This document shows, one piece after another, positions 1 through 10,637 of a stretch of DNA of 64,000 nucleotides; position 1 is the stretch's first letter, and each line of letters opens with the position of its first letter. The notes beneath the pieces were generated by a model. It had not been told where the DNA came from and ran no database searches. It worked only from the letters and a program-made list of their open reading frames with translations. The translations under genes and the position numbers were made by a program. Where the stretch lies: assembly GCF_025519785.1 (NCBI RefSeq), contig NZ_JAOPKZ010000010.1:44447-108446 (forward strand), written 5' to 3'. Source of the stretch: Staphylococcus marylandisciuri (GTDB lineage: Bacteria > Bacillota > Bacilli > Staphylococcales > Staphylococcaceae).

Positions 1-748
1 AAAGCGCTTTTTCTAAATGTCCAATTACACCTAAACCGCTATTGCTGTTCTTAGACATTTGCATGATATCATATACCGGCGTTTCATATGGATGGTACTT
101 TTCAATCGCATTTTGAGCTAGAACTTTTTGATCTGAACGAATCATGAATTCAATTTTAGTTTCTTCTACGTATTCTATTTTATCATGGGTCCCTATGGTT
201 GGATTTGCTGCACCGACTGGCTTAAATTGACCTTGCCCCGTGGTTTGAAAGAAGCATGATTCGTAGTTTCCTTCTTGAGCTAAACCTAATTCACTCAGTT
301 TGCTTTTAAAAGTTTCTGAAGAGTCTTCAGGAATGAAGACTTGAACTTTATAATAGTGATGAAGATTAGGGCTTAATATCGATGTATCAAGCAGTTGTAT
401 ACGATTTGCTAGCATCGCATTCACTCCATTAGGGTGAACATCCAAATTAGTATGTAGCGCTATGAGATTCATATCATGTTTGATCAATTTACGTATAATT
501 GCTCCGTACCCATCGCTTTGATTAATATTTTTAATCCCTTTAAAGATTAAAGGATGGTGGCTAATAATTGTATTCATATCTTTTTCAAGCGCTTCATCTA
601 CTACTCCTTCCGTACAATCCAGCGTAGTTAATATACCTGTAATTTCTGAGGTCTCATCCCCGATAAGCAAACCGACATTGTCCCAAGATTCTGCTGAATT
701 AAAAGGGACTTGATAATTAAGCGTATGGATTAATTCTTGTAACTTCAT
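1..748 (-). CDS. Nif3-like dinuclear metal centre protein (3' end outside window)
   Basis: The reading frame opens at 748 and stays open to the window edge, giving about 249 residues of a protein that is usually near 370 in Gram-positive bacteria. The start reads MKLQELIHTLNYQVPFNSAE. The motifs SHHPLIF and HTNLDVHPNG are the histidine and aspartate clusters that bind the two metals in the Nif3/YqfO family. The ATG overlaps the trmK stop as ATGA, so the two genes are translationally coupled, as in the sigA-trmK-yqfO order of other Firmicutes. The biochemical role of the family is not settled. I see no frameshift in the visible part. The missing C-terminal part makes full length unverifiable. 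Confidence 0.9.
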   Translation of the reverse strand, partial: MKLQELIHTLNYQVPFNSAESWDNVGLLIGDETSEITGILTTLDCTEGVVDEALEKDMNTIISHHPLIFKGIKNINQSDGYGAIIRKLIKHDMNLIALHTNLDVHPNGVNAMLANRIQLLDTSILSPNLHHYYKVQVFIPEDSSETFKSKLSELGLAQEGNYESCFFQTTGQGQFKPVGAANPTIGTHDKIEYVEETKIEFMIRSDQKVLAQNAIEKYHPYETPVYDIMQMSKNSNSGLGVIGHLEKAL

Positions 749-1428
749 GTGAATAGCACCTCTTTGATTGAATCTATTTCCTTATTTAAAGCTATTAGAC
801 GTTCTCTATGCTTTACTTCATCTAATTTAGAGCTAATTTCATTCAGAGTAGAAAGTTCTTTTGTCCATTTAGATCTGAAGGCTTCATTTTTATTACGCAT
901 TAATATAGGGCCAAATTTAATTTCATGTGGCGACAGTTGACGTTGTTTATCTAGCACTTCTGCTACAACAATTTCATAAATAAACTTTTTTTCAAAAAAT
1001 ATTAGTTCATCAACGATAGAATAATTCAGATTTTGTAAGGTTTGACGAAGAGCTGCGGTTTGAATATTACTTTGAAGTACGAGACGAGGATTTGACTGCA
1101 ATGCATGTTTACCCGATTCTAATATTTGGCCTATCAAAGGCCCGCCCATACCGCAAATCGTAATCGTATTTACCTTTTCATCGGAAGCTAGAATAGATAA
1201 ACCGTCTCCCTTGCGAACGTCTACTAATTCAGATAAACCATATGATTCGACATTTTTAATCGATGCTCGAAAAGGTCCTTCAATAATTTCTCCAGCGATA
1301 GCTGTATTTACAATATTGTGTTGTAAGGCATAGATAGGTAAATACGCGTGATCTGAACCTATATCAGCGAGTTTAGGACCTTGGATGTACTGGCTAACGA
1401 GTTGCAGTCTTCTATTAATATGTATCAT
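745..1428 (-). CDS. trmK: tRNA (adenine-22-N1)-methyltransferase TrmK
   Basis: This protein of 227 residues begins MIHINRRLQLVSQYI and carries ADIGSDHAYLPIYAL near residues 21-35, the S-adenosylmethionine-binding loop of the TrmK/YqfN family. ICGMGGPLIG follows near residue 92. Family members methylate N1 of A22 in bacterial tRNAs. I chose the ATG at 1428 because the longer frame from 1443 begins with a TTG that is itself part of the ribosome-binding site (TTGAGGAG, seven bases before the ATG). The gene lies downstream of sigA behind a hairpin and overlaps the nif3-like gene by four bases. Confidence 0.93.
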   Translation of the reverse strand: MIHINRRLQLVSQYIQGPKLADIGSDHAYLPIYALQHNIVNTAIAGEIIEGPFRASIKNVESYGLSELVDVRKGDGLSILASDEKVNTITICGMGGPLIGQILESGKHALQSNPRLVLQSNIQTAALRQTLQNLNYSIVDELIFFEKKFIYEIVVAEVLDKQRQLSPHEIKFGPILMRNKNEAFRSKWTKELSTLNEISSKLDEVKHRERLIALNKEIDSIKEVLFT

Positions 1429-1447
1429 AAGATAACTCCTCAAGTGT

Positions 1448-1500
1448 AAAAATAAGGGATGAGACTATATCCGAGTAAGAAGGATCAGTAGTCACACCCC
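1448..1500 (-). terminator. Hairpin between sigA and trmK
   Basis: On the minus strand a GGGGTGTGACTA arm pairs imperfectly with TAGTCTCATCCC, followed by TTATTTTT. It sits nine bases after the sigA stop and just before the trmK ribosome-binding site. It looks like an intrinsic terminator for sigA, possibly with read-through into trmK, because no clear promoter separates the hairpin from trmK. Confidence 0.6.
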
Positions 1501-1508
1501 ATTTTAAA

Positions 1509-2630
<1,122 letters not shown>

Positions 2631-2751
2631 TTATAATGTCAACAATGTATTAATAACGAGTACAAATTACACTATATTCATTCACAACTATTCCTGGTGT
2701 TAAACATTCAGTAACCCTATTATTATACTAAATATAAGGTTGTTTTGTACA

Positions 2752-4530
2752 CTATAGTTTCGTGTTTTGATAATATTTTTTGATTTTCTCTAAATAATAC
2801 TTTTGTAGTTCTAAATCATTTAACCGACTTGCTTCTTGTAATCTATGTTTAAGTATATCTATCGAGTCATCTTGCTTGTTAGCAAGCAGAATATTAATAT
2901 AATCTTCTAATTCTTGTTCATATGGCATATCGTTTAACATATAGTTATCAAGTGCCATAAAAGCTTCCTTCAATTCATCAGATTCAACATATTGTAAAAC
3001 ATCACTCAGCTTAAAGACATCATTCTCAGCATAAAAATTACGCAAAACGTCAAATATGTGTTTAAAATAATTATTTGAAAAGTCTTCTACTTCCAGTTTT
3101 TGTTGATAATTCAAGAAAGTATCCTTATCTCTAGTGAAATGTTTTAATAGAGAAACTTCCGCTCTTTCATATTTATTGAGTCGACCAAAATCAGGAGCGA
3201 TTCGGACATCACTATCATGAGAAGGCTCGAAACGTGAATATTGATTTACAGAGCGATTAAGACTATCAGAATTCACTTTAAACAATTCTGCCGCTTCTTG
3301 CAAGACTTTCTTACGTAAAATTGATGATGACATATATGAAATATCTTGAGTGATTTCTTTCAAATATTTTTCGTATGCTAAGTCATTATGTAGTATTTCG
3401 TCTTTATGTAGATTAATTTTATATGTAACAAATGACTTCTTCTCGCGTGCGACAAACTGAGTAAATGCTTCTTCTCCGTGAGTTTTAATATAATCATCAG
3501 GATCCATGTTATTAGGCAATTTGATAACAAAAATATTAAACCCTTGCTCTAATAAGCGCTGACCTGTTTTTAAGGAAGCATTTTGGCCTGCTTCATCACC
3601 GTCATATAACAGCGTAACATTGTTAGTTAATTTCCGTATTACTGTAGAGTGTTCTTGGGATAACTCAGTCCCCATCGTCGCAACGACTGGAGACAAACCA
3701 GCTTGGTCTGATTTAATGACGTCCATAAAGCCTTCTAACAAATAAATTTCATCAGACTTTCTAATGGAACGTCTTGCTTGATCTAAATTATAAAGAAGGC
3801 GCCGTTTATGAAAGATAGGTGTTTCAGGGCTATTAAGATATTTAGGTTCTTGATTCGTATAAGTACGTCCTGAATAGCCTACAGTCCGTCCTTGGGCATT
3901 CTTAAGAGGAAACATTATTCTATTTCTGAATCGATCGTAGTAATTAAAGCTTTCTTCATTTCTAGCTAAGAGGCCTGCTTCATATGCAAGTTCAATATCA
4001 TAGCCTTTCTTCTGTAAGAAATCATGGCAAAACTGAGGATGATCAGGTGCAAAACCAATTTTTCGTTTTTCAATTATTTCTTCTGTAAAACCTCTTGATT
4101 TTAAATAATTTAACGCCTCTTCTCCCTCAACGGTTTTCAGTAAAGCGTAGTGATAGTAGGATTGCATGAGTTCATGCATCTCAATCATCTGTAAATCATC
4201 TGAAGCAATTTGATGTGAAGAAGACTCAGAGCCAGTAGGTACATTGACTTGAATATTGACTCTCTCACCTAGTTCTTTTACTGCCTCTTGAAAAGGTATA
4301 TCTTTAATTTCTTGTATGAATTGAAATACATTGCCGCCTTTTTTACAACCGAAGCAATGACAAATTTGCTTATCTTCAGAAACTGTAAATGAAGGTGTTT
4401 TTTCATCATGAAAAGGACACAATCCTATGTAATTGCGCCCTCTTTTTTCTAATTTGACGTATTCGCTTACTACATCTAATATATCAGTCTTCTCTTTGAT
4501 TTCATTAATAACAGATTGATCTATGCGCAC
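2752..4530 (-). CDS. dnaG: DNA primase DnaG
   Basis: This 592-residue primase makes RNA primers for replication with the DnaB-type helicase. The N-terminal zinc ribbon is visible as [11 protein letters not shown] and [10 protein letters not shown] near residues 38-64. The central TOPRIM domain shows [14 protein letters not shown] and [10 protein letters not shown], which hold the metal-binding acidic residues. The C-terminal part is a divergent helicase-interaction domain. The start is a GTG at 4530 with AGGTGATC upstream. It follows ppsR after 23 bases and leads into sigA. Length is normal for the family. Confidence 0.97.
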   Translation of the reverse strand: MRIDQSVINEIKEKTDILDVVSEYVKLEKRGRNYIGLCPFHDEKTPSFTVSEDKQICHCFGCKKGGNVFQFIQEIKDIPFQEAVKELGERVNIQVNVPTGSESSSHQIASDDLQMIEMHELMQSYYHYALLKTVEGEEALNYLKSRGFTEEIIEKRKIGFAPDHPQFCHDFLQKKGYDIELAYEAGLLARNEESFNYYDRFRNRIMFPLKNAQGRTVGYSGRTYTNQEPKYLNSPETPIFHKRRLLYNLDQARRSIRKSDEIYLLEGFMDVIKSDQAGLSPVVATMGTELSQEHSTVIRKLTNNVTLLYDGDEAGQNASLKTGQRLLEQGFNIFVIKLPNNMDPDDYIKTHGEEAFTQFVAREKKSFVTYKINLHKDEILHNDLAYEKYLKEITQDISYMSSSILRKKVLQEAAELFKVNSDSLNRSVNQYSRFEPSHDSDVRIAPDFGRLNKYERAEVSLLKHFTRDKDTFLNYQQKLEVEDFSNNYFKHIFDVLRNFYAENDVFKLSDVLQYVESDELKEAFMALDNYMLNDMPYEQELEDYINILLANKQDDSIDILKHRLQEASRLNDLELQKYYLEKIKKYYQNTKL

Positions 4531-4553
4531 TATGGATCACCTAGCATTTTAAA

Positions 4554-5396
4554 TTATGAATCTATTTCTTTTTTTAAATCACTAAAATTATTTTGGTCAA
4601 TAATATTTACAATATCGTTAGCGGTTTCTTCGATCGCTTTATCTGAAACGTCAATTACAGTGCAACCAATTTTATTCACGAGCGTATGGAAATAATCAAG
4701 TTCTTCACGAATACGTTGTTCAGTAGCATATCGAGCTGAGTCACCTAATCCTAACTGTTTAAGACGTTCCTTACGAATTTTATTTAATTTTTCTTCACTA
4801 ATCTTTAAGGCGATAATTTTATTTGGATCCACGTCGAATAAGTTATCAGGAGGAGTCACTTCAGGCACCACCGGTATGTTAAGAACCTTATAACTTTTAT
4901 GAGCTAAATACTGAGATAAAGGGGTCTTGGATGTTCTGGAGATACCGAGTAGAATGATGTCAGCCTTCGCTATACCTTTCGGATCTTTACCGTCATCATA
5001 TTTAACCGCAAATTCAATGGCTTCAATCTTATTAAAGTATGCCTCATCCAATCTATGTACTAAACCAGGTTCGTAAAAAGGCTTTTCTTCCAATTCATCA
5101 GTGAGAATACGCATTAACGGGCCCATAATATCTACGGATTTGATTGCGGCCTCTCTAATTTGCGTTTCCATATATTTTCTAATTTCAGGTTTAACTAAGG
5201 TATAAACGATAATTGAATTTGTGTCTTCTGCTACTTGAACAACCTCATCAACATTTTCAAACGATTCAATATAAGGATAACGTGTTATATCTTGTTCACA
5301 CTGATCTGGTTTGAATTGCGATAGTCCTGCTCGTGCCACTAATTCAGCAGTTTCCCCAACCGAATCTGAAGCAACAATTATATTTAACTTATCCAT
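4554..5396 (-). CDS. Pyruvate, phosphate dikinase regulatory protein (PPDK kinase/pyrophosphorylase, DUF299)
   Basis: Members of this family switch pyruvate phosphate dikinase or PEP synthase off by ADP-dependent phosphorylation and on by phosphate-dependent dephosphorylation. The P-loop-like motif [20 protein letters not shown] is visible. The N-terminus reads [20 protein letters not shown], the usual family start. The longer frame to 5432 was rejected because AGGTGG stands nine bases before the ATG at 5396. It lies 13 bases after ccpN. The pairing with CcpN is conserved in Bacillus (yqzB-yqfL) and links the operon to control of gluconeogenic flux. Confidence 0.92.
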   Translation of the reverse strand: MDKLNIIVASDSVGETAELVARAGLSQFKPDQCEQDITRYPYIESFENVDEVVQVAEDTNSIIVYTLVKPEIRKYMETQIREAAIKSVDIMGPLMRILTDELEEKPFYEPGLVHRLDEAYFNKIEAIEFAVKYDDGKDPKGIAKADIILLGISRTSKTPLSQYLAHKSYKVLNIPVVPEVTPPDNLFDVDPNKIIALKISEEKLNKIRKERLKQLGLGDSARYATEQRIREELDYFHTLVNKIGCTVIDVSDKAIEETANDIVNIIDQNNFSDLKKEIDS

Positions 5397-5409
5397 TTGA
5401 TATTTCCAC

Positions 5410-6027
5410 CTATTCTTTAAATAATGATACAAACAGTTTGGTAATGGTTGTTTTCGAGATACGTCCTTTAATCTCTACTGTGCCTGTCTGCTTATGTTGT
5501 ACGATAGGAAGAGAATCTATTTCCTTTTCAATCATCAATTGTGCAGCAGTAATCACTTTATCTTGAGTAGTGACATAACTTAAGTTAGGCATGCGTGTCA
5601 TGATAATATCAACAGGAGTTGTATGTATATCTTCACCCATCATGGAAGCTCTTAGTAAATCCTTTCTAGAGCAGACACCTACAAAGTCCCCTTTGTTGTT
5701 AATAATAAAAAGTGTGCTCACGTCTTCCATGAAGATTGTACATATTGCATCATAAATAGACACGCCGTTCTTGATGATAATTGGATGAGAAGCATAGTCC
5801 TTTACTATATACTTGCTTAACTCTTCAGTAATGATCTTATTCTGAGATTTATTGGTATAGTAATAGCCAACACGCGGTCTTGCTTCTAGAATCCCTGACA
5901 TCGTTAGTATAGCTAGATCAGGTCGCAACGTAGCACGTGTAAGGTTGAGTTTCTCGGCGATGTTTTCCCCCGTAATCGGCCCCTTACTTTTTACTATTTC
6001 TATAATTTGTTGTTGCCTTTTACTCAA
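5410..6027 (-). CDS. ccpN: CcpN-type transcriptional repressor (HTH plus two CBS domains)
   Basis: The protein has an N-terminal winged helix-turn-helix ([20 protein letters not shown]) and two CBS domains, near residues 75-130 ([20 protein letters not shown]) and 140-200 ([16 protein letters not shown]). CcpN represses gluconeogenic genes such as gapB and pckA in Bacillus in response to nucleotide and carbon status. The start is uncertain. The first standard start is the TTG at 6027, but the best ribosome-binding site (AGAGGTG) is 13 bases away from it. An in-frame ATC at 6033 would have seven-base spacing. A TGA lies in frame at 6042-6040, so no ATG is available. It is divergent from glyS and followed by ppsR. 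Confidence 0.92.
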   Translation of the reverse strand: MSKRQQQIIEIVKSKGPITGENIAEKLNLTRATLRPDLAILTMSGILEARPRVGYYYTNKSQNKIITEELSKYIVKDYASHPIIIKNGVSIYDAICTIFMEDVSTLFIINNKGDFVGVCSRKDLLRASMMGEDIHTTPVDIIMTRMPNLSYVTTQDKVITAAQLMIEKEIDSLPIVQHKQTGTVEIKGRISKTTITKLFVSLFKE

Positions 6028-6066
6028 TTCGATCGCTATTCACCTCTTTCACCTATACAGATAACT

Positions 6067-6095
6067 ATTATACAATGAAATAACTCGACTCACAA
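6067..6095 (-). promoter_or_regulatory. Probable sigma-A promoter of ccpN-ppsR
   Basis: On the minus strand TTGTGA (6095-6090), a 17-base spacer and a perfect TATAAT (6072-6067) stand about 20 bases upstream of the ribosome-binding site of ccpN. Spacing and -10 are ideal and the -35 has four of six consensus bases. Confidence 0.7.
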
Positions 6096-6109
6096 ACTGA
6101 TATATTTAC

Positions 6110-6138
6110 TTGCTATTGATAGCTGTATCCATTAAAAT
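6110..6138 (+). promoter_or_regulatory. Probable sigma-A promoter of the glyS leader
   Basis: TTGCTA (6110-6115), a 17-base spacer and TAAAAT (6133-6138) precede the T-box leader, with transcription expected to start near 6145. It is back to back with the ccpN promoter. Confidence 0.55.
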
Positions 6139-6144
6139 GTATGT

Positions 6145-6376
6145 TACAGCGAGTTAAGAAAAGTGAAAGCTTAACAATTTACTTGGCATACAATTAAATG
6201 ATATTAAAGTGAGTGTCTACACTAAATTGGGTGGAACCGCGGGTTAAAAAGATTAAAGAAATAAGCTACTAATTCAAATATATAATGTGATGGATTAGTA
6301 CTTAGATATAATTATTAAAATCACAACTCGTCCCAAGGCAAAGTATGATAGAAGAGCTTTGTCTTGGGACTTTTTT
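6145..6376 (+). promoter_or_regulatory. T-box riboswitch controlling glyS
   Basis: The conserved T-box core TTGGGTGGAACCGCGGGTT lies at 6227-6245. A strong terminator follows, with a 14-bp arm at 6330-6343 (GTCCCAAGGCAAAG) that pairs with 6357-6370, then six T residues. T-boxes sense uncharged tRNA, here expected to be tRNA-Gly, and allow read-through into the synthetase gene when glycine is scarce. A GGC triplet near 6185 is a possible specifier but I did not fold stem I, so this assignment is weak. The S. aureus glyS T-box is known to have staphylococcus-specific stems between stem I and the antiterminator. The 5' boundary is estimated from the promoter. Confidence 0.9.
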
Positions 6377-6398
6377 AAGTTGAAGGAGTGTAAATTTG

Positions 6399-7790
6399 AT
6401 GGCAAAAGATATGGAAAGTATAGTTCATTTAGCTAAACACAGAGGTTTCGTATTTCCCGGCAGTGATATCTATGGCGGCTTGTCAAACACTTGGGATTAC
6501 GGACCATTAGGTGTTGAGTTAAAAAATAATATTAAAAGAGCTTGGTGGCAAAAATTTATAACTCAGTCACCGTATAATGTAGGACTAGATGCGGCTATCT
6601 TAATGAACCCGAAAACGTGGGAAGCTTCAGGACACCTCGGAAACTTTAATGATCCGATGATTGATAATAAAGATAGCAAGATTCGTTACCGTGCAGATAA
6701 CCTTATAGAGGATTATATGCGAAATGAAAAAGGCGACGAGAATTTTGTTGCAGATGGTTTAAGCTTTGATGAAATGAAGAAAATCATCGAAGAAGAAGGA
6801 ATTGTTTGTCCGGTTAGCGGTACAGCAAATTGGACTGATATACGTCAATTTAACCTCATGTTCAAGACTTTCCAAGGTGTTACTGAGGATTCATCTAGTG
6901 AACTCTTTTTACGTCCTGAAACTGCACAAGGTATCTTTGTAAATTATAAGAATGTACAGCGTACTATGCGTAAGAAGTTACCTTTTGGTATCGGCCAAAT
7001 AGGTAAATCTTTCCGTAACGAAATAACTCCAGGAAACTTCATTTTCAGAACACGTGAATTTGAACAAATGGAATTAGAATTCTTCTGTAAACCAGGTGAA
7101 GAAATAGAGTGGCAAAGCTATTGGAAAACCTTTGCTAGCCAATGGTTAAAAGATTTAGGTTTGCAAGAAGCGAATACGCGCTTACGCGACCATGATGCTG
7201 ATGAACTCTCTCACTATTCAAACGCTACTACAGATATAGAATATCGCTTCCCATTTGGTTGGGGTGAATTGTGGGGCATAGCTAGTCGTACAGACTTTGA
7301 CCTAAGCAAGCACGCAGAACATTCAGGTGAAGATTTCCGCTACCACGATCAAGAGACAAATGAAAAATATTTACCTTATTGTATAGAACCGTCTCTTGGT
7401 GCAGATCGTGTAACGCTAGCATTCTTGTGTGACGCTTACGATGAAGAAGGAGTAGAAGGAAGTAAAGATGCTCGTACTGTACTTCACTTCCACCCTGCTT
7501 TAGCACCGTATAAAGCAGCTGTGCTACCATTAAGCAAAAAACTCTCAGGCGAAGCTATCAAAGTCTTTGAACAATTAAGTCCACACTTCTCAATAGATTT
7601 CGATGAATCGCAATCTATAGGCAAACGTTATCGTCGCCAAGATGAAATCGGAACACCTTATTGCATCACTTTCGATTTCGATTCATTAGAAGACAATCAA
7701 GTTACTGTGCGCGATAGAGATTCAATGGAACAAATTCGTATGCCTATTTCAGAATTAGAAGCTTTCTTAGCTGAGAAAGTGAAATATTAA
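6399..7790 (+). CDS. glyS: Glycine-tRNA ligase (single-chain dimeric type)
   Basis: This 463-residue class II synthetase charges tRNA-Gly. It is the alpha2 type typical of staphylococci, not the bacterial alpha2beta2 type. The N-terminal [12 protein letters not shown], the motif 2 region [20 protein letters not shown] and the motif 3 region [15 protein letters not shown] are all present. The anticodon-binding domain occupies about the last 100 residues. I chose the ATG at 6399 over the TTG directly before it. AAGGAG lies ten bases upstream. It is preceded by a T-box and followed by a hairpin terminator. Confidence 0.97.
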   Translation: MAKDMESIVHLAKHRGFVFPGSDIYGGLSNTWDYGPLGVELKNNIKRAWWQKFITQSPYNVGLDAAILMNPKTWEASGHLGNFNDPMIDNKDSKIRYRADNLIEDYMRNEKGDENFVADGLSFDEMKKIIEEEGIVCPVSGTANWTDIRQFNLMFKTFQGVTEDSSSELFLRPETAQGIFVNYKNVQRTMRKKLPFGIGQIGKSFRNEITPGNFIFRTREFEQMELEFFCKPGEEIEWQSYWKTFASQWLKDLGLQEANTRLRDHDADELSHYSNATTDIEYRFPFGWGELWGIASRTDFDLSKHAEHSGEDFRYHDQETNEKYLPYCIEPSLGADRVTLAFLCDAYDEEGVEGSKDARTVLHFHPALAPYKAAVLPLSKKLSGEAIKVFEQLSPHFSIDFDESQSIGKRYRRQDEIGTPYCITFDFDSLEDNQVTVRDRDSMEQIRMPISELEAFLAEKVKY

Positions 7791-8116
7791 GGTCGATAAA
7801 CAGTAAACGTAAATTAAAGAATTACTTCTAACAACTAAAAATGAGTCTAGGACTTAAAGGTCTTGGGCAGGAGAGAAAAGGGAGCGGGACAGAAATCTAA
7901 TTTGAATAAAAAGATTTCTGCCCCGCTCCCTTTTTCATTACTATTCTAAGGATTACAAAGTATAGGCTAGAATGTTTTAAAGTTCATTTTCACCAATTGT
8001 TTATATTGAATATAATAGAGAAGATCTCACTTTTAAAGCGCTTTACGTATCTCACGCTTCTCAATAAATTAGCATATGGGTAACTCGTTCTATATAGTAT
8101 GACGTTACAACGTTAA
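7791..8116. other. Convergent intergenic region between glyS and recO
   Basis: This 326-base gap holds the hairpin repeat described separately and, before it, a fragment reading GTCTAGGACTTAAAGGTCTTGGG that resembles the tail of the composite repeats elsewhere in the window. From about 7940 to 8116 I see only AT-rich sequence with no credible gene. Confidence 0.6.
7880..7935. terminator. Simple GGGAGCGGG hairpin repeat, bidirectional terminator
   Basis: GGGAGCGGGACAGAAATC (7880-7897) pairs with GATTTCTGCCCCGCTCCC (7913-7930), with a single A-C mismatch, and is followed by TTTTT. It lies between the convergent genes glyS and recO and could terminate both. The same hairpin recurs at 27073 and 60776, and as one box of the composite repeats. 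Confidence 0.85.
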
Positions 8117-8869
8117 CTAGGAGTCCAACCGTCGTAGTTGATTAATTAATTTTTGACTTTTAAAAAACATACCAGCGTACTCTCTATATAACATCATCAT
8201 AAGTTCAGACATTTCATCGACTAGCTGTTGCTTAATGTTTATACCATCCATTTTATCTATAGGTAAAGATTGCAAGACATAAAGTAAATAAAGTGTCTTA
8301 TTAGAGAGTCTTACAGCATGTGGATCCTCGGATAAAAAGGCTTCAGAAATAGCTCCATCATATTTAAAACTATATCCGCATAAGGCAGATTGTTCAGTCT
8401 GTCCACTGACTGCACACTGATTAAATGAAGCATTGAAACCAAAAGCAGGCATACATTTCAGCAAAACTATGACAGACATGAGTTGAGCTGAAATGCCTTC
8501 ACTCATCTTCTCTAAAGCGAACGATAATAATTGATAACTATATTGTGAGACTTCATCGTCTTCAATAGATCGATCTATAGTTTCAACACACAATGACGCA
8601 TAGCTACTTTCATAAATATCAAGTCTCAAGTGAAAATTTTGATTGATGACATCTACAGAGCTCAGCGTTCCCATTCCTTTCCAGCGAGAAAAGATAAATA
8701 AACCGAAGACAAAGGGCTGAGTATCAGCTTGTAAACTGCTGTTACTTTTCTTCGCCCGGCGTACCAACAAAGGGATCTTAGCACCATGCTCATTTAAAAT
8801 CGTAATGATCTTATCAGATTCGCCATAATCAACAGATTTAATAATGATGCCCTTTTGCTTTATTAGCAT
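8117..8869 (-). CDS. recO: DNA repair protein RecO
   Basis: RecO loads RecA at single-strand gaps together with RecR and anneals SSB-coated DNA. The 250-residue protein starts [20 protein letters not shown], the typical N-terminal OB fold, and has a helical C-terminal part. The zinc region is reduced to [13 protein letters not shown]. The ATG at 8869 is preceded by GGTGG. It lies 23 bases after era and probably shares its transcript, as in Bacillus. Confidence 0.93.
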   Translation of the reverse strand: MLIKQKGIIIKSVDYGESDKIITILNEHGAKIPLLVRRAKKSNSSLQADTQPFVFGLFIFSRWKGMGTLSSVDVINQNFHLRLDIYESSYASLCVETIDRSIEDDEVSQYSYQLLSFALEKMSEGISAQLMSVIVLLKCMPAFGFNASFNQCAVSGQTEQSALCGYSFKYDGAISEAFLSEDPHAVRLSNKTLYLLYVLQSLPIDKMDGINIKQQLVDEMSELMMMLYREYAGMFFKSQKLINQLRRLDS

Positions 8870-8892
8870 ATATCCACCGACTCTCTACAGTA

Positions 8893-9792
8893 CTAATCTT
8901 GATCTTCAATGTAGCCCATCTGACGGATAAAGTTAACTTTATTACGCCAATCTTTTTGAACCTTTACCCAAAGTTCCAAGTATACTTTAGAACCGAGTAA
9001 TCGCTCGATATCGACACGTGCACGTTTACCTACTTCTTTTAATTTTTTGCCGCCTTTGCCAATAACGATGCCTTTTTGAGAATCTCTTTCTACGTAAATA
9101 GTAGCTTCAACGCGTACTAAATCTTCGTCTTCTTTGATCATTCGATCGACATTAACGCCAATAGAATGTGGGATTTCTTCACTAGTTAAATGTAAAATTT
9201 TCTCTCTAATGAGTTCACTAACTACAAATTGTTCAGGGTGATCAGAAATTTGATTGTCCGGGTAGTACTTAGGTCCTGCAGGAAGATGTGATTTTAGTAC
9301 TTCTATAAAATGCTCTACATTTAAGCCTTCTAACGCTGACATAGGTACAATTTCTGTGAAGTGCATATATGTTTGATATTGTTCTATTCTAGGCATTAGT
9401 TCATCAGGGTGTACTAAATCTATCTTATTAAGCACCAAGAATATAGGAGTATCTATATCTTTTAGCATATCCATAATGTATTCGTCCCCACGACCAATTT
9501 CCTCATTGATATTTACCATGAACATGATAGCATCTATTTCCGCTAGCGTATTACGCGCTACTCGCATCATATAATCACCTAATTTATGCTTAGGTTTATG
9601 GATGCCTGGCGTATCAAGGAAGATAATTTGGGCATCTTCTTCAGTCATAACACCTTGGACCTTATTGCGAGTAGTTTGAGGCTTATCTGACATAATGGCA
9701 ATCTTATGTCCGACTACTCGGTTTACAAATGTAGACTTACCTACATTAGGGCGTCCAATAATGGAAACGAACCCTGATTTAAATTCTGTCAT
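8893..9792 (-). CDS. era: GTPase Era
   Basis: Era is an essential GTPase that binds the 3' end of 16S rRNA and acts in 30S subunit maturation. The 299-residue protein shows G1 ([12 protein letters not shown]), G3 ([11 protein letters not shown]), G4 (NKIDLV) and a C-terminal KH domain with the [15 protein letters not shown] loop. It follows dgkA with a 41-base gap. In many relatives a cytidine deaminase gene cdd lies between these two genes, and no such gene is present here. Length and motifs are normal. Confidence 0.97.
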   Translation of the reverse strand: MTEFKSGFVSIIGRPNVGKSTFVNRVVGHKIAIMSDKPQTTRNKVQGVMTEEDAQIIFLDTPGIHKPKHKLGDYMMRVARNTLAEIDAIMFMVNINEEIGRGDEYIMDMLKDIDTPIFLVLNKIDLVHPDELMPRIEQYQTYMHFTEIVPMSALEGLNVEHFIEVLKSHLPAGPKYYPDNQISDHPEQFVVSELIREKILHLTSEEIPHSIGVNVDRMIKEDEDLVRVEATIYVERDSQKGIVIGKGGKKLKEVGKRARVDIERLLGSKVYLELWVKVQKDWRNKVNFIRQMGYIEDQD

Positions 9793-9833
9793 AGTTTTAC
9801 CTGCCTTTTACTATTTAAATTAAAAATACATCT

Positions 9834-10172
9834 TTATTTAAAAATATAAGGTAAGAAGATGGCAAACCCTATTATAGCAGCCATTATACTAATAATGAGC
9901 ACACTAGTTGCAGCAATATCTTTAGCATATTTGGCGTAAAGATGATACTCTTCTGTAGCTAAATCTACGGCAAACTCTACTGCTGTATTGATTGCTTCAA
10001 AAGCAAGCACGAGACCTATACATAGTATAATAATTAACCATTCATACTTATTAATATGAAAATAAATACCGAAGAAAATGACTAGTGTTGCAATAATACA
10101 ATGTAAAAGAAATTTATGGTCCTTTCGTAATAAAGATACTAAACCTTGATAAGCGTATGTAAAGCGTTTCAT
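9834..10172 (-). CDS. dgkA: Diacylglycerol kinase family protein (probable undecaprenol kinase)
   Basis: This small integral membrane protein of 112 residues has three hydrophobic segments and the signature FEAINTAVEFAVDL near residue 58, which carries the catalytic glutamate and metal ligands of the DgkA/UdpK family. Gram-positive members prefer undecaprenol and help recycle the wall lipid carrier. Its start lies four bases after the ybeY stop. The preference between lipid substrates cannot be read from the sequence. Confidence 0.9.
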   Translation of the reverse strand: MKRFTYAYQGLVSLLRKDHKFLLHCIIATLVIFFGIYFHINKYEWLIIILCIGLVLAFEAINTAVEFAVDLATEEYHLYAKYAKDIAATSVLIISIMAAIIGFAIFLPYIFK

Positions 10173-10175
10173 CTG

Positions 10176-10637
10176 CTAGTATCTATTCAATCCAAATTCA
10201 CTTAATATCGCTTCTTGACGACCAAACATTTCTCTTTCATCTTCTTCAGTCATGTGATCATAGCCTAATAAATGTAAAAATCCATGAAGGGCTAGAAAAC
10301 CTAGTTCTCTATCAAGCGAGTGCCCAAATTCTTGTGATTGTTCCACAGCTACATCGGTACAGATAATAATGTCGCCTAATACACGTGGCATTTCACCACC
10401 CACTATTTCCTGGTCATCTTCTTCGAATGCAAATGATATCACATCGGTTACTTTATTTTTATTGCGATAAGTGTTATTTATTTGTTGAATTTCTTCTTTA
10501 TCAGTAAAAGTGACTGATAATTCAGCATCATCATCGATATTCTCTTTCTTCTTTGCGAAGTTAAGTAACGCTTCTATGTTAGTAAGCCATTGTTCTGATA
10601 CTTGATCAGTATGATCACTAAAATCTACGGTAAACAT
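10176..10637 (-). CDS. ybeY: Endoribonuclease YbeY (16S rRNA maturation)
   Basis: The zinc-binding motif [11 protein letters not shown] near residues 119-129 is the catalytic signature of YbeY, a single-strand endoribonuclease that takes part in 16S rRNA 3' maturation and ribosome quality control. The protein has 153 residues, which is normal. It abuts phoH directly with no intergenic bases. The phoH-ybeY-dgkA-era order is conserved in Firmicutes and groups ribosome biogenesis functions. Confidence 0.95.
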   Translation of the reverse strand: MFTVDFSDHTDQVSEQWLTNIEALLNFAKKKENIDDDAELSVTFTDKEEIQQINNTYRNKNKVTDVISFAFEEDDQEIVGGEMPRVLGDIIICTDVAVEQSQEFGHSLDRELGFLALHGFLHLLGYDHMTEEDEREMFGRQEAILSEFGLNRY

